A DNA stretch of 64,000 nucleotides. Source: Bacteroidota bacterium (GTDB lineage: Bacteria; Bacteroidota; Bacteroidia; Chitinophagales; Saprospiraceae). Below the pieces are notes generated by a model. It was not told the DNA's origin, searched no databases, and saw only the letters and a program-made list of their open reading frames with translations. The stretch spans positions 1-64,000 of the forward strand of contig WGNL01000010.1 of NCBI GenBank assembly GCA_016124585.1. Direction: 5' to 3'. The position numbers and the translations under genes were made by a program. Below, one piece after another: positions 52,323 through 62,500 of this stretch (position 1 is its first letter; each line of letters begins with the position of its first letter).

Positions 52323-52907
52323 ATGGGCGTTACCATCCATTACAGAGGAAAATTGCGAAGCCCAACTGATGTGCTATCCCTGACCGACGAGCTGGTAGAT
52401 ATTTGCAAATCGGCAGGCTGGCAATATCAGGTGCTAGATTTCACTAAGCCTGAAACGGTTGATGAACCCTTCAGTGGCATCACCTTCCAGCCGCACCCGA
52501 AGTGTGAGCCTGTTTGGATGCTGTTCAATGGACGGGGGGAACTTGCCCATCCTTTTGGCTATAAATCGGAAGATGGCGGGCCGCCGTGGTCGTTCACAAA
52601 GACTCAATTCGCTGGGGTAGAGGCGCACAAGGCCATTTGCCACCTGTTTCGCTACCTCGAAAAGCAGTGGTTCGAGCGCTTTGAAGTGAACGACGAAACC
52701 AGTTTTTGGACCACAGAGGAGGAACAAGATTTGTTGGAGAAGTTCAGCTACCTCGACCATGCATTAAATGCATTTACGGAGGAATTCGGCGCCCTGCCAC
52801 CTACCCAAAACGAAACCTTGGAAGATCGGGTAGCAGGAATCCTGCAACGGTTTTGGGAAAGAAGGAAGCCACCAGGTTGGAAGCCCAGTGGAGCGGGTGA
52901 AGTTTAA
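52323..52907 (+). CDS. Conserved protein of unknown function
   Basis: A 194-residue soluble protein beginning GVTIHYRGKLRSPTD, with Trp-rich conserved-looking phrases WMLFNGRGELAHPF, GGPPWSFTKTQFAG and EAHKAICHLFRYLE. I recall similar uncharacterised proteins in diverse bacteria under 'hypothetical protein' names. No enzyme motif is obvious. It is 79 bp upstream of glnS on the same strand; co-transcription is possible, but a candidate glnS promoter sits in the gap (about 52935-52963). Confidence 0.6.
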   Translation: MGVTIHYRGKLRSPTDVLSLTDELVDICKSAGWQYQVLDFTKPETVDEPFSGITFQPHPKCEPVWMLFNGRGELAHPFGYKSEDGGPPWSFTKTQFAGVEAHKAICHLFRYLEKQWFERFEVNDETSFWTTEEEQDLLEKFSYLDHALNAFTEEFGALPPTQNETLEDRVAGILQRFWERRKPPGWKPSGAGEV

Positions 52908-52985
52908 TTTTGATGTTTTTTGAATTAAGGAATCAATCGTTGAAGATTTTCGTTGAAATTTGCGGCCCTTTCAAAAAAGTTGAAT

Positions 52986-54668
52986 ATGACCACCGAACTA
53001 ATCGAAAAAGAAAAAACCGAATCCAACAACTTTCTCGAAGAAATCATCGAGCAAGACATCGCTGCTGGCAAAAACGGGGGCCGGGTGCATACCCGCTTCC
53101 CACCGGAGCCGAATGGCTACCTACATGTAGGCCATGCCACTAGCATCTGCTTAAACTTCGGACTGGCGCTCAAATATGGTGGTAAATGCAACCTCCGCTT
53201 CGATGACACCAATCCGGTGACGGAGGACACGGAGTACGTGGACAGCATTCTTGCCGATGTACGCTGGCTAGGCTTTGAGCCAGCGGGTGTTTACTATGCT
53301 TCCGATTATTTCCCACGGTTGTATGAATTTGCTGTTGACCTCATCAAAAAGGGTTTTGCCTACGTGGACGACAGCACGGCTGAACAAATTGCTGCGCTGA
53401 AAGGTACGCCGACGGAGCCTGGCAAGCCTAGCCCTTACCGTGACCGCAGTGTGGAAGAGAACCTCGATTTATTCGAGCGGATGCGCAAGGGCGAGTTTCC
53501 CGAAGGTAGCAAAACCTTGCGTGCAAAGGGCGATTTAGCATCTTCGAATATGATCATGCGGGACCCACTGCTTTACCGTATCAAATTTGCACACCATCAC
53601 CGCACAGGTGACGACTGGTGCATTTACCCAATGTACGACATGGCACATGGCCAAAGTGACAGCATCGAGCACATCACCCACTCGATTTGTACAATGGAAT
53701 TCATCCCGCACCGGGAACTGTACGACTGGTGCATCGAGAAGCTTGATATTTTCCCTTCCAAACAATACGAATTTGCTCGCCGCAATTTGAGCTATACCAT
53801 TGTTTCCAAAAGGAAACTGCTGAAACTGGTGAACGAAAACCATGTTCGGGGCTGGGATGACCCTCGAATGCCAACAATATCAGCTATGAGGCGGAGAGGC
53901 TACACGGCCGCTGCCATCCGGGAATGGGCTCGCCGGGTAGGTATTGCGAAGCGGGAAATTCTCGTGGAATTGAGCTTGCTTGAATTTTGCGTTCGGGAGG
54001 ATTTGAATAAAATCGCTACCCGCTCTATGGTGGTGCTTAATCCATTGAAAGTCGTGATAACGAATTACCCTGCTGACAAACGGGAACTGATGGAAATGGG
54101 CAACAATCCTGAAGACCCAAATGCTGGCACTCGTAAATTACCGTTTAGCAATGAAATCTGGATAGAGCAGGACGATTTTATGGAGAACCCTCCGCCCAAA
54201 TTTTTCCGCCTGTCGCCAGGCTCTTTGGCGAGGCTGAAGGGTGCCTATATCATCCAGTGCGACGAGGTCATTAAAGATGCTGATGGCAACCCAACTGAAC
54301 TTCGCTGCACCTATTTCCCAGAATCAAGGAGCGGTAGCGATATCAGTGGCTTGAAGCCAAAAACGACCATCCATTGGGTTTGTGCCAACTGCGGTATTCC
54401 AGCGGAGGTTCGCCTTTACGACCGTTTGTTTACCGTCGAAGATCCTGCCAACGACGAAAGGGATTTCCTTGAACTGATCAACCCCGATTCGTTGAAGGTG
54501 GTGCCAAATGCCATTGCGGAAGCAAACCTAGCGGAGGCTATGCCGGGTGAAAAATACCAGTTCCTGCGACTTGGCTACTTCACACCTGACCCAGACAGCA
54601 AACCTGGCAAGCTCGTTTTCAATCGGACGGTGACATTGAAAGATGCATGGTCGAAGGCAAAAGGGTAG
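52986..54668 (+). CDS. glnS: Glutamine--tRNA ligase
   Basis: A 560-residue class I synthetase that charges tRNA-Gln. The HIGH motif is seen in [18 protein letters not shown], the KMSKS-type loop as [13 protein letters not shown], and the GlnRS-specific phrase [19 protein letters not shown]. The C-terminal anticodon-binding beta domains are present ([20 protein letters not shown]). ATG 52986 is chosen because the family starts near [14 protein letters not shown]; an upstream in-frame codon adds 11 residues. A terminator follows at 54683. Confidence 0.95.
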   Translation: MTTELIEKEKTESNNFLEEIIEQDIAAGKNGGRVHTRFPPEPNGYLHVGHATSICLNFGLALKYGGKCNLRFDDTNPVTEDTEYVDSILADVRWLGFEPAGVYYASDYFPRLYEFAVDLIKKGFAYVDDSTAEQIAALKGTPTEPGKPSPYRDRSVEENLDLFERMRKGEFPEGSKTLRAKGDLASSNMIMRDPLLYRIKFAHHHRTGDDWCIYPMYDMAHGQSDSIEHITHSICTMEFIPHRELYDWCIEKLDIFPSKQYEFARRNLSYTIVSKRKLLKLVNENHVRGWDDPRMPTISAMRRRGYTAAAIREWARRVGIAKREILVELSLLEFCVREDLNKIATRSMVVLNPLKVVITNYPADKRELMEMGNNPEDPNAGTRKLPFSNEIWIEQDDFMENPPPKFFRLSPGSLARLKGAYIIQCDEVIKDADGNPTELRCTYFPESRSGSDISGLKPKTTIHWVCANCGIPAEVRLYDRLFTVEDPANDERDFLELINPDSLKVVPNAIAEANLAEAMPGEKYQFLRLGYFTPDPDSKPGKLVFNRTVTLKDAWSKAKG

Positions 54669-54682
54669 AGTTATTGGGTAAA

Positions 54683-54716
54683 AAAAAGCCTGACAGAAAC
54701 TTCTGTCAGGCTTTTT
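54683..54716. terminator. Terminator after glnS (bidirectional)
   Basis: AAAAAGCCTGACAGAA (54683-54698) pairs perfectly with TTCTGTCAGGCTTTTT (54701-54716) around a 2-base loop, between glnS (stop 54668) and the convergent lipoprotein gene (stop 54724). Confidence 0.9.
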
Positions 54717-54723
54717 ATGTCTA

Positions 54724-55539
54724 TCACATCCACCAGCGAATCAATATCTGGCGAGTGCCTCCATTTGGCCCAATGACTGTAGCCTTGCGATCACAAGTGC
54801 CATCGCCGTAGTCAATCGTGAGGGTTTTGCCATCGACTGTTAGCGTTTTGGTACCTGATACAACCCAAGGGCAAGCCCGTTTCCGTACAAGCGGTGTAAC
54901 GATTTCAGTGCTAAAAGCTTTTCCGTTGCGGTTCACGCCGGATGAACTTCCTGTTGTTTCCCAAACATTGTCCAATGGTGTATTCGTGTTGCCACCTTGT
55001 ACCAAAGTAATTTGATGGTTGGCTTCCCAAGTAGCTGATTCGTCGTTCGGGAAGGTGATTTTTCCACCAACCACCGTACGGGAAAAAGTCAAATTGCCAT
55101 CAGCATTTGGGCCTTGGTTGGTTAGTGTCCGGGTGCCTTCTAGGTGTGCCCCATCCACATAAAAATCGACAAAAGTAGCTGTGCGAACGGCACCGGTATT
55201 AGATAGCGAGTCCGTCAAGGACACAACGATTTGACCTTTGCGGACACGGCCGTCAGGGCCGGTGCAGCCATCGGTGCCAAAGTCGATGGTCATGGTTCTG
55301 GGATAACTGCCATCGGCGGGGTCAATTGTCACAGTAGGGCAGGTTCCGCCGCCTCCTCGGGTCTCTACGGCAATATCAACTTGTTCGTCTACGTCTTCGT
55401 AAAGGTCGTTTGCAGCAGTTTGGTCTTCAGCGGCCATGATTTGCTCGCTTTGAATAGTGGTGTCCTCGTCTTTTTGACAAGCAGTGAAAAACAAACCCAG
55501 TGTCAGGGTGGATGCTAAGAGCCATTTCATGATTTTCAT
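54724..55539 (-). CDS. Lipoprotein of unknown function
   Basis: A 271-residue protein with a lipobox (GLFFTAC) followed by QKDEDTT. After an acidic spacer (ANDLYEDVDEQVDIAVETRG) the mature part is beta-rich: CPTVTIDPADGSYPRTMTID, FVDFYVDGAHLEGTRTLTNQ, WETTGSSSGVNRNGKAFS. Two Cys pairs may form disulfides. This resembles a lipoprotein family I have seen in Bacteroidota but cannot name. Start may be ATG 55539 or ATG 55530. A short palindrome, GTCCAA-AA-TTGGAC, lies just upstream (about 55574-55587). Confidence 0.55.
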   Translation of the reverse strand: MKIMKWLLASTLTLGLFFTACQKDEDTTIQSEQIMAAEDQTAANDLYEDVDEQVDIAVETRGGGGTCPTVTIDPADGSYPRTMTIDFGTDGCTGPDGRVRKGQIVVSLTDSLSNTGAVRTATFVDFYVDGAHLEGTRTLTNQGPNADGNLTFSRTVVGGKITFPNDESATWEANHQITLVQGGNTNTPLDNVWETTGSSSGVNRNGKAFSTEIVTPLVRKRACPWVVSGTKTLTVDGKTLTIDYGDGTCDRKATVIGPNGGTRQILIRWWM

Positions 55540-55703
55540 TTCAGTAGATTTTTTTTGTTGAAAATAATAGTCCAAAATTGGACAGTCGCAGGGTGCGCAC
55601 CTATAAAACTGTCGGGTAAATTTTTTGCATTTGTATGCTTATTGATTTCGGAAGGCATAGACTCCTACAAGCGGCTTAGGTTTAATCGAATCCAATTTAC
55701 TTG

Positions 55704-55740
55704 AAAAAAAATGAGACAAGCGTATCAACACTTGTCTCAT
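55704..55740 (-). terminator. Terminator for gdhA (minus strand)
   Basis: On the minus strand ATGAGACAAG (55740-55731), a 10-base loop, CTTGTCTCAT (55720-55711) and then seven T (55710-55704). It lies 46 bp beyond the glutamate dehydrogenase stop (55786). Confidence 0.85.
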
Positions 55741-55785
55741 GATTGTCTTAAAAGCTGAGGTCATGCAGCAAAACTGCATTGTGCA

Positions 55786-57234
55786 CTAAGGAAAAATTCC
55801 CAAGTTCTGATAGTCGTCGCCAATTAATTTGATGGCGTATGCGAATGCGGCTGTGCGCATGTCGATTTTGTGCTTCCGTTGGAATTCTTGGATGAACCCA
55901 TAGGAACGGCTCATCGTCTCTTCCAAGCCTGAGCGTACAAGGTCAACTTCATCAGCACCACGGGCTACCTTGCGGAGCAAATCTGGGTCAATTTGCCGAC
56001 CAACCAGGTCTTCCATGGCGTGCAACAGGCGCTCCTGTGAGGTCTGGTTGAAGCGTTTTTCCATCCGGCCGAAACGCATGTGCGAAAGGTTTTTCAACCA
56101 TTCGAAATAAGAAACCGTTACACCGCCTGCGTTCAGGAAAACATCGGGAACGATGAGGATGCCTTTTTGGAGCAAAATCTCTTCCGCGTTGGAGCTGATT
56201 GGGCCATTGGCAGCTTCTCCAATGATTTTTGCCTGAATATTTGCAGCGTTGTCCTTTGTGATTTGGTTCTCCAATGCCGCTGGAACGAGGATGTCGCAAG
56301 GCATTTCAAGAATCCTGTTGCGGTCTTCTTTTGAGAAAACTTTTGCACCAGGGTAGTTTACAATGGAGCCAGTTTCTTCCTTAATCTTCAAAAGCTTTTC
56401 AATGTTGATGCCGCTTTCCAGATAAATGGCACCATCATATTCGCCAACGCCGATCACTTTCACATCACCTTCTTCTTGCGAAATCGTACCGGTGTACGAA
56501 CCCACATTACCCATACCTTGGATAATCATCGTCTTGCCAGCCATGCCTGTGGTCAAGCCGATTTTTTTCATGTCCTCGGCATCAGAGCAGGCTTCCCGGA
56601 GGCCGTAAAAAACACCTCTTCCTGTCGCCTCAGTACGGCCTTGGATGCCATACAGTGCAACTGGCTTGCCCGTCACGCAACCAGCGGCGTCGATCTCGTT
56701 TTCCCGAAGGGTACGGTACGTGTCATAAATCCAAGCCATTTCCCTGCCACCAGTTCCATAGTCAGGAGCTGGCACGTCGATGCTGGGGCCGATGAAGTTG
56801 CGGCGCACCAACTCGTAGGTGTAACGGCGGGTGATGCGCTCCAATTCTTCTTCCGTATAATCTCTTGGATTGATTTTTACGCCGCCTTTTGCGCCACCGA
56901 AAGGCACGTGTACGATGGCGCATTTGTATGACATCAGCGTGGCCAATGCCATTACCTCATGCTGGTCAACGTTGTTGGCGTAGCGGATACCGCCTTTTGT
57001 TGGTAAGCGATGATGACTGTGTTGAACCCGGTAGGCTTCAATTACCTTCACTTCCATTTTGCCAGTCACCTTGTTTTGGATTTCGACTGGAAACTGGATG
57101 GCATAGATGGAGTTGCACACTTTGATTTGGTGCAACAACCCTGAATCGAGGCCGGTGTACGGAGCTGCTTTGTGGAAAAAGTTCTCTACGGTGGTGTAGA
57201 AGTTTGGAACTTCAATCTGCTTTTTACTACTCAT
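55786..57234 (-). CDS. gdhA: Glutamate dehydrogenase (Glu/Leu/Phe/Val family)
   Basis: A 482-residue NAD(P)-dependent oxidoreductase interconverting glutamate and 2-oxoglutarate plus ammonia. Conserved features are the substrate-binding PFGGAKGGVKINP, the phrase DVPAPDYGTGGREMAWIYDTY, and the Rossmann motif IIQGMGNVGSY. Length is slightly larger than classical ~450-residue enzymes. Its start codon overlaps the end of the ccmD-like gene by eight bases, indicating translational coupling with the cytochrome c maturation cluster. Nomenclature is by family; substrate preference (Glu versus Leu) is not proven by sequence. Confidence 0.85.
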   Translation of the reverse strand: MSSKKQIEVPNFYTTVENFFHKAAPYTGLDSGLLHQIKVCNSIYAIQFPVEIQNKVTGKMEVKVIEAYRVQHSHHRLPTKGGIRYANNVDQHEVMALATLMSYKCAIVHVPFGGAKGGVKINPRDYTEEELERITRRYTYELVRRNFIGPSIDVPAPDYGTGGREMAWIYDTYRTLRENEIDAAGCVTGKPVALYGIQGRTEATGRGVFYGLREACSDAEDMKKIGLTTGMAGKTMIIQGMGNVGSYTGTISQEEGDVKVIGVGEYDGAIYLESGINIEKLLKIKEETGSIVNYPGAKVFSKEDRNRILEMPCDILVPAALENQITKDNAANIQAKIIGEAANGPISSNAEEILLQKGILIVPDVFLNAGGVTVSYFEWLKNLSHMRFGRMEKRFNQTSQERLLHAMEDLVGRQIDPDLLRKVARGADEVDLVRSGLEETMSRSYGFIQEFQRKHKIDMRTAAFAYAIKLIGDDYQNLGIFP

Positions 57235-57448
57235 GATTTTTAATTTGGTCCTCCAATTTGGTGAGCTTGCGGTCCAGGCGAATCAGGTAAACAATAATTC
57301 CAAGAAAAATAGCTGCGATAACAGCAACTACCACGTACATTTTTCCCATGCTCCGCATGAAGTCGGTTTCTTGTTGTGCCAACAAAAAAGTGAGGGGAAG
57401 TACAAGCAGTGAGCAGGTGGCTAAGGCCTTTTTCGAAGCTAATAACAT
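57227..57448 (-). CDS. CcmD-family small membrane protein
   Basis: A 73-residue protein: a hydrophobic leader ending FLLAQQ, then FMRSMGKMYVVVAVIAAIFLGIIVYLIRLDRKLTKLEDQ, a single helix followed by a basic cytoplasmic segment as in CcmD proteins. CcmD helps release holo-CcmE in cytochrome c maturation; here it fits with the neighbouring ccsA and ccmB. It overlaps gdhA by eight bases (ATGAGTAG). Confidence 0.75.
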   Translation of the reverse strand: MLLASKKALATCSLLVLPLTFLLAQQETDFMRSMGKMYVVVAVIAAIFLGIIVYLIRLDRKLTKLEDQIKNHE

Positions 57449-57536
57449 GGTCTTATCTTTTAACTTTTTATCCTGTCCCTAAAACGGGCGCTAAGGTCAG
57501 TGAAATATTTTGTTCGGGCAAGAAAAAAGGTATGAA

Positions 57537-57584
57537 GGTATGAGGTATGAAGGTATGTTTCAGGAAACCTCCATACCTCATACC
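57537..57584. repeat. Inverted repeat forming the 3' end of ccsA
   Basis: GGTATGAGGTATG (57537-57549) is matched by CATACCTCATACC (57572-57584), a perfect 13-bp pair; GTTTC (57557-57561) and GAAAC (57564-57568) form the loop stem. Further GGTATGAA copies lie at 57529-57536. The stop codon of ccsA (57580-57578, TGA on the minus strand) lies in the right arm. Tandem GGTATGA-type repeats occur in other Bacteroidota genomes. Confidence 0.65.
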
Positions 57585-58627
57585 TCCAATAAACTGTCCC
57601 GCAACCTAGCCGTGCGCAGGATGATTTCCCCGATCCACAACCCGATAAGTGCCCAGCCGATGATGGCGGGGTAAAAAACCATCCGCATCGTGTTGTCAAG
57701 GTCTTGGCTACCAAAGGCAATGTTGCCACCTGCACCAGGGTGTAAGCTATCCGTCAACTTGGGAATGATGTAGAGCAATGGTACAAGACTAGCGTAAGCA
57801 AAAATATTGAACACGGCACTAATCTTTGCCTTTTTCTCAGGGTCTTCAAAAGAGCCACGCAGCACGAAATAGGCGCCGTAAATCAGCAGGGCAATAGCGG
57901 TCATGTTCTGCTTCACATCCCAGCTCCAGAATTTGCCCCAAGTATATCTCGCCCAAATTGCACCAGTGATGATGCCAAGGATTCCCAGCAACAGACCCAC
58001 ATTCGTTAGTGCCATTGCTTTGCGGTCGTCGTCTGGGTTCGATTTTGCAAGGTATTTTATGCTGAAAACCATGCCGCCCGTCAGGATGATGAACATAGAC
58101 ATCCAAAGTGGTACGTGGTAGTAGGTGTTACGTATGGTTTCGCCCAAAATATTGCGAAAAGGAAACGTAATCGCCTCTTTTTCATGGAGTTGTGAAATTT
58201 CTGTATTTGGCCATAGCGCATCGCCCAACGCCAGGTTCACGGTGTCCTGCGTGACTGAGATTCCGCCGGGCAGCACAGAGGCACCGTCTGCCGGGCTGTC
58301 TATCAGTAGGGTAAAATCTTTCACTTTAGAATCAACGGGCAGGTAGGAAGGGATGTCGAAAGTGATTTTGGCCACTCGGTCGTCCACTACCTCAATGCGT
58401 TTGGCAGCGAGTGCTTTGCCGTTCTGTAGTTTGAGCCAGGCACGCAGTTTTTCTTTTTCCTTCGTAAAAAAAGAGTTGTAGCCGGTCACCGTCACGGTCT
58501 GGCTTTGCCCGGCATGGAGGCTCAAGGGCGTTGCATCCGAGATGCCCGTTTTCAATGGCGTCAGTAGCCCCATGAAGAAGGTGTAGAGTAGGATGAGCAC
58601 ACCGAGTATTTTCCACCAGTATTTCAT
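57578..58627 (-). CDS. ccsA: Cytochrome c biogenesis protein CcsA/CcmC-like
   Basis: A 349-residue membrane protein. After an N-terminal helix there is a ~140-residue periplasmic beta-rich domain (LHAGQSQTVTVTGYN), then six helices with the haem-handling signature WGKFWSWDVKQNMT (WWD-type) and His-containing loops. CcmC/CcsA proteins bind and deliver haem for attachment to CxxCH sites. The N-terminal periplasmic domain is typical of Bacteroidota versions. Its last two codons and stop are within an inverted repeat. It is the middle gene of the ccmB-ccsA-ccmD-gdhA order on the minus strand. Confidence 0.85.
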   Translation of the reverse strand: MKYWWKILGVLILLYTFFMGLLTPLKTGISDATPLSLHAGQSQTVTVTGYNSFFTKEKEKLRAWLKLQNGKALAAKRIEVVDDRVAKITFDIPSYLPVDSKVKDFTLLIDSPADGASVLPGGISVTQDTVNLALGDALWPNTEISQLHEKEAITFPFRNILGETIRNTYYHVPLWMSMFIILTGGMVFSIKYLAKSNPDDDRKAMALTNVGLLLGILGIITGAIWARYTWGKFWSWDVKQNMTAIALLIYGAYFVLRGSFEDPEKKAKISAVFNIFAYASLVPLLYIIPKLTDSLHPGAGGNIAFGSQDLDNTMRMVFYPAIIGWALIGLWIGEIILRTARLRDSLLEV

Positions 58628-58628
58628 T

Positions 58629-58710
58629 GATCGTTGTATTGTTTAATTGCTGTATTGTTTTTTGAAGAAGTTGTCGTCATAAGCGAAAACAATTCAACAA
58701 TAAAACAATC
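58629..58710. repeat. Imperfect inverted repeat between ccmB and ccsA
   Basis: TTGTATTGTTTAATTGCTG... at 58633-58664 is mirrored imperfectly by AAAACAATTCAACAATAAAACAATC around 58685-58709. AACAAT/ATTGTT-rich palindromes of this kind are frequent between Bacteroidota genes. It fills the whole 87-bp gap between the two genes. Confidence 0.5.
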
Positions 58711-58714
58711 GAGT

Positions 58715-59374
58715 TCAGTCTCGCCAAAGAAACGGGAACAGCACAAGCCCCATTGCCACCAAAATCAAGTCCACAGCGCCAAGCAACATGGTTTTGTCGC
58801 CAATATCTGTCTTGCCCAGTAGTCCGATGCTGTGCGCCGAAAGGTTGACCAGCAACAGCAAAATCGGGATTACCACTGGGAAACTCAAAATCGCCATCAG
58901 GGTGCTGCTGTTGTCCGCCTTGGCAGCAATGGCAGAAATGAAAGTGAAAGTAATAGAAAAGCCCGTGCTGCCTAGAAATAATGTCAAGGCAAAAATGCCT
59001 GCATCATGAATTGGATTGCCAGCAATGAAGGCCAAAGCTACAAAAGTCAGGCCTCCCAGCACTAGCAGCAGCAAGGCATTGTAAATCATTTTTGATAATA
59101 GAATGGCAATGGGATGCAACAATTGGAAGTAGTACAGTTGGCGGTAGCCACTCTCCTGTACGAAGCTTTTCATCACTGCATTCACCGAGGCGAAAAGCAT
59201 GATGACCCAAAACAGTACGTTCCAGACCTGCGGGCTTATGTTCTGAAAGGAAATATAAACAATGAAAACGGTGCTTAGCACGTAGAGCAGGATACCGCTG
59301 AGGGCATATTTTTGTCGCCATTCCAGTGTGATTTCCTTGCGAAGCAGGTGTAAGATTTGGGAAAAGATGCTCAT
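58715..59374 (-). CDS. ccmB: Haem exporter CcmB
   Basis: A 219-residue integral membrane protein with six helices; MSIFSQILHLLRKEITLEWRQKY at the N-terminus is the CcmB signature region, and VLFWVIMLFASVNAVMKSF plus YYFQLLHPIAILLSKM are conserved core segments. CcmB is the permease subunit of the CcmAB transporter in cytochrome c maturation. No ccmA is adjacent, so the ATPase must be elsewhere. ATG 59374 is preferred, placed right after a -7 box (59388-59381); an upstream start at 59407 would overlap the promoter. Confidence 0.85.
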   Translation of the reverse strand: MSIFSQILHLLRKEITLEWRQKYALSGILLYVLSTVFIVYISFQNISPQVWNVLFWVIMLFASVNAVMKSFVQESGYRQLYYFQLLHPIAILLSKMIYNALLLLVLGGLTFVALAFIAGNPIHDAGIFALTLFLGSTGFSITFTFISAIAAKADNSSTLMAILSFPVVIPILLLLVNLSAHSIGLLGKTDIGDKTMLLGAVDLILVAMGLVLFPFLWRD

Positions 59375-59380
59375 TGGGGG

Positions 59381-59407
59381 CAAAGATAGATGCCAGATTT
59401 TAAACAA
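59381..59407 (-). promoter_or_regulatory. Promoter of the ccmB-ccsA-ccmD-gdhA cluster
   Basis: On the minus strand TTG (59407-59405) and TATCTTTG (59388-59381) are 16 bases apart, a near-consensus Bacteroidota promoter with transcription starting almost at the ccmB ATG. Confidence 0.5.
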
Positions 59408-59509
59408 CTGCTAAGGCTATTCCAAGCTGTTGGAAAAATAAATGGGCCAGCGCAATTCTAGGTTATAGAATTGTCTGACCCATTTCGTCTAAAATCTATG
59501 AACTGTATT

Positions 59510-62500
59510 TTATGGCATCCAAGAAGGCACAATGATATTGGCCAACAAAGAATAATTATATGGGAAACTAAGTGTGGTGTTCAACAGTAAAAGTGATCTG
59601 TCATTGTTTGGACCTTGGTAAATGGCTTTGCCATCTAGGTTTAAGTCAGACCTGTTATATCCTTGTAAAATGAAATTGGCCAAATGGCTAGTGTTTTCTT
59701 CTGCACCAATTACATTTGAAAACAACAAGAAAATATCGTTGCTCGGACCTTGATAGATTGCCATCCCATCTCCGTTTAGGTCACCTGCCCACATGGCCCG
59801 TACCCCAGTAGATAGGTTTTTGCCAGCAACCTGCCCGCCCAATACTTCTAGACTTGGTGCGGCGAAATCGATGAATGGTGGTGTAATTGTGGACAAATAC
59901 CATGGGTTTTTAGTCGTTAGACCCAGATGATTACGGTGTCTAATTGAAACTACATATTCACCCTCAGGTGCACTTGGGAAAACCACTACTTCTTCACCGG
60001 AGGCACTTGTAACTGTACCATCCCTGTGTGCAAGTGCGGATGCGGTTGCCAAAACATTTTTGGGTTGAAGGGCATCTCTAACCTCTACAAAGAGCCAGTC
60101 TATCACAGCATTAGTTCCTGTAATATCAAAAATGCTTTGTGTCGCAATTTCTCCCCCCCCTTTTCCCTTATGTTCAAAACCAGCTAAACCTGTGTAAGGC
60201 TCCTCAAGTGGCAAGTAATGCTGGCTTCGCAGGTCATCCCGCATCAAGTTTTCTATCTGTGAGCCCATTAACGCACCTGAAAACAGTGTTTTAAGTTTCA
60301 CGGCTGCTACTTGGCAAGTATCACTTTTGGTGAAGAGGTTAACATTGCCGCAGTCGTCGATGGCCATCCAATTGTAATTGGTAACCAGCCCTTCAGAAAT
60401 GAGGTTGTTTGACTCCGAAACTCCAAAAGCAACTTGGTCATCGCAATTGTCGATGGCAAATAGATTGATGCCGGGCTGAAGTGGAATTGGGCCACCAGAA
60501 CAGAAAAAGAGCTTTGCAGCAGGGATACCGCCTTCTACCACCATGTAACCGACTGATTCAAGCGGGTGGTTGCCGTCAAGATAATTCCATTCTTGAACGC
60601 GTACCTCGAAACTGGTTGGCGTTACATTACGAACCCTAATGGTTGCCGCTTGTGCATCGTTGGTAGAAAGTCCACTAACAATAACTACGGGTTTTGTATA
60701 GGTATTGGCCAGTGTAATAGTCTGCCAATTCTGATCTACATTAGCCTGGCCTGCTTCTCCAAAGAAGTTGCCGTCAACATCCTCCATGTAATCGTTTGCA
60801 AGTAGGGCTAAGTATCCCATTTTCTCACTAGAGTGATTTATTTCTGAATCCTTAGATTGTTCTTCTTGCAAATAAACCTTGATGCCCGAAGAGCTTGGGT
60901 TTTTAGTTCTGGTAACAAATGCATCCTCTTCGTTTGTCGTTTGTGGGTGTGCTAAAAATACAGGGTTGGATGGGAACGGCGCCGCATAAGTCAAAACCTG
61001 TTCGGATTGAGTTACCGATGGAATGACATCTGCTACCATTTGGCCAGCAGTCAGCACGTTCCCTTTTTCAATAGCCAGCCAAGACAATTTCTCTGCACCG
61101 TGCAGTTTATCGCCTATTTCTTCTTCCCGCAGTCTTACTTCAAATCCCGATGTTGAAACATATCTTACTTGGGCACTGACGGCAACCCCATCATTGTTGC
61201 TGGAAACAGTAGCAAGGACGACAGGAGGTGTTTCAAAATGCACTGGGAATTTTACATACTTCCACAGGTGAGAAGTGTTCTGAGCGACACCCGCAACCAT
61301 TTTCTTACCATTTGGCAAAGTGTAAAGCCGAAAGAATTCTGGCTTTACATTGTCCTGAACGGTAATTTCCTGGGAATCCGATGTGCTATTTCCACAGAGG
61401 TCGGTAGCCGACCAGGTACGGGTAATTGTGTAAGTGCCACAAGTTCCCATACTTGACTGGTCGTCTGTTTCTTCCATGGAAACGTAGATGCCAGGACATG
61501 CATCTTGAGCAATGATGACAGGGGGGATTGGGATTTCATCATCGCAAGAAATGGTCAAATCGGCTGGCACATTGAGTAATGTTGGTGGCATATTGTCACC
61601 AACATTGATGGTGGCATTTGCCATTGCGCAGCAACCTGTTGTTTGGTTGCATACTTGATACGTGAATTGATCGACTCCGCAGGCACTGTTGAAAGGGGTG
61701 TAGGTAAATGCCCCAAAATTGTTTAGAATTAATGTGCCATTGCTGGTATTTGTAATGACTGTGAAAATTGGGTTTTGCAAATTTGCGTCGTTCATGCTCA
61801 CGACGTTACCGTAAGGTACACCAGGACAGGAGGTAAAGACGTCATCTGCCAAGATAGGAGCCCCTGTTAGCTGGCATTCTGGATCTTCACAATCTACGAG
61901 GCCATCTCCGTCGTTGTCCACACCGTCCGTGCAGTTTTCCGCACAGTTGGTTACTGTCACCGTTATCTGGTCAGAAGCACTACATCCAGAAGAACTGCTA
62001 ACTGTCACTGTGTAGGTTGTAGTAATTATTGGGCTTACGTTTTTCGATTGGCCATTGCCCAAACCGTTGTTCCATGAGTACGTGTAAGGGCTGGTTCCAC
62101 CAGAAGCCGAGGCTGATATTGTAGTTGAAGTTCCCAAGCAAATTGACAAATCATTCCCAGTTGTTGCTGTAGGGCCGCAATCTGAGTCGGCACAGTCAAC
62201 TAACCCATCGCCATCATTGTCAATTCCATCGTTGCAAATTTCGCAAAGCTCCGAAATGGTAAATGGAACACTTCTAGGGCACAGGCCTGATGCGTTTCTG
62301 ATGTAATAAGTATAATTCCCTGGCGAGAGATTAGAGAAAGTATTGCTGCTCTGCCAAGTGGTGTTATTGGAGCTGAACTCATATGTTCCACTACCACCTG
62401 TTGCAATGAGGGTCACACTGCCATTCGATGCGCTACAATCCGTATCAACAACATTGGCAGAGCTGCCCAAGCCACATTCTGAGTCATCGCAATCTACAAG

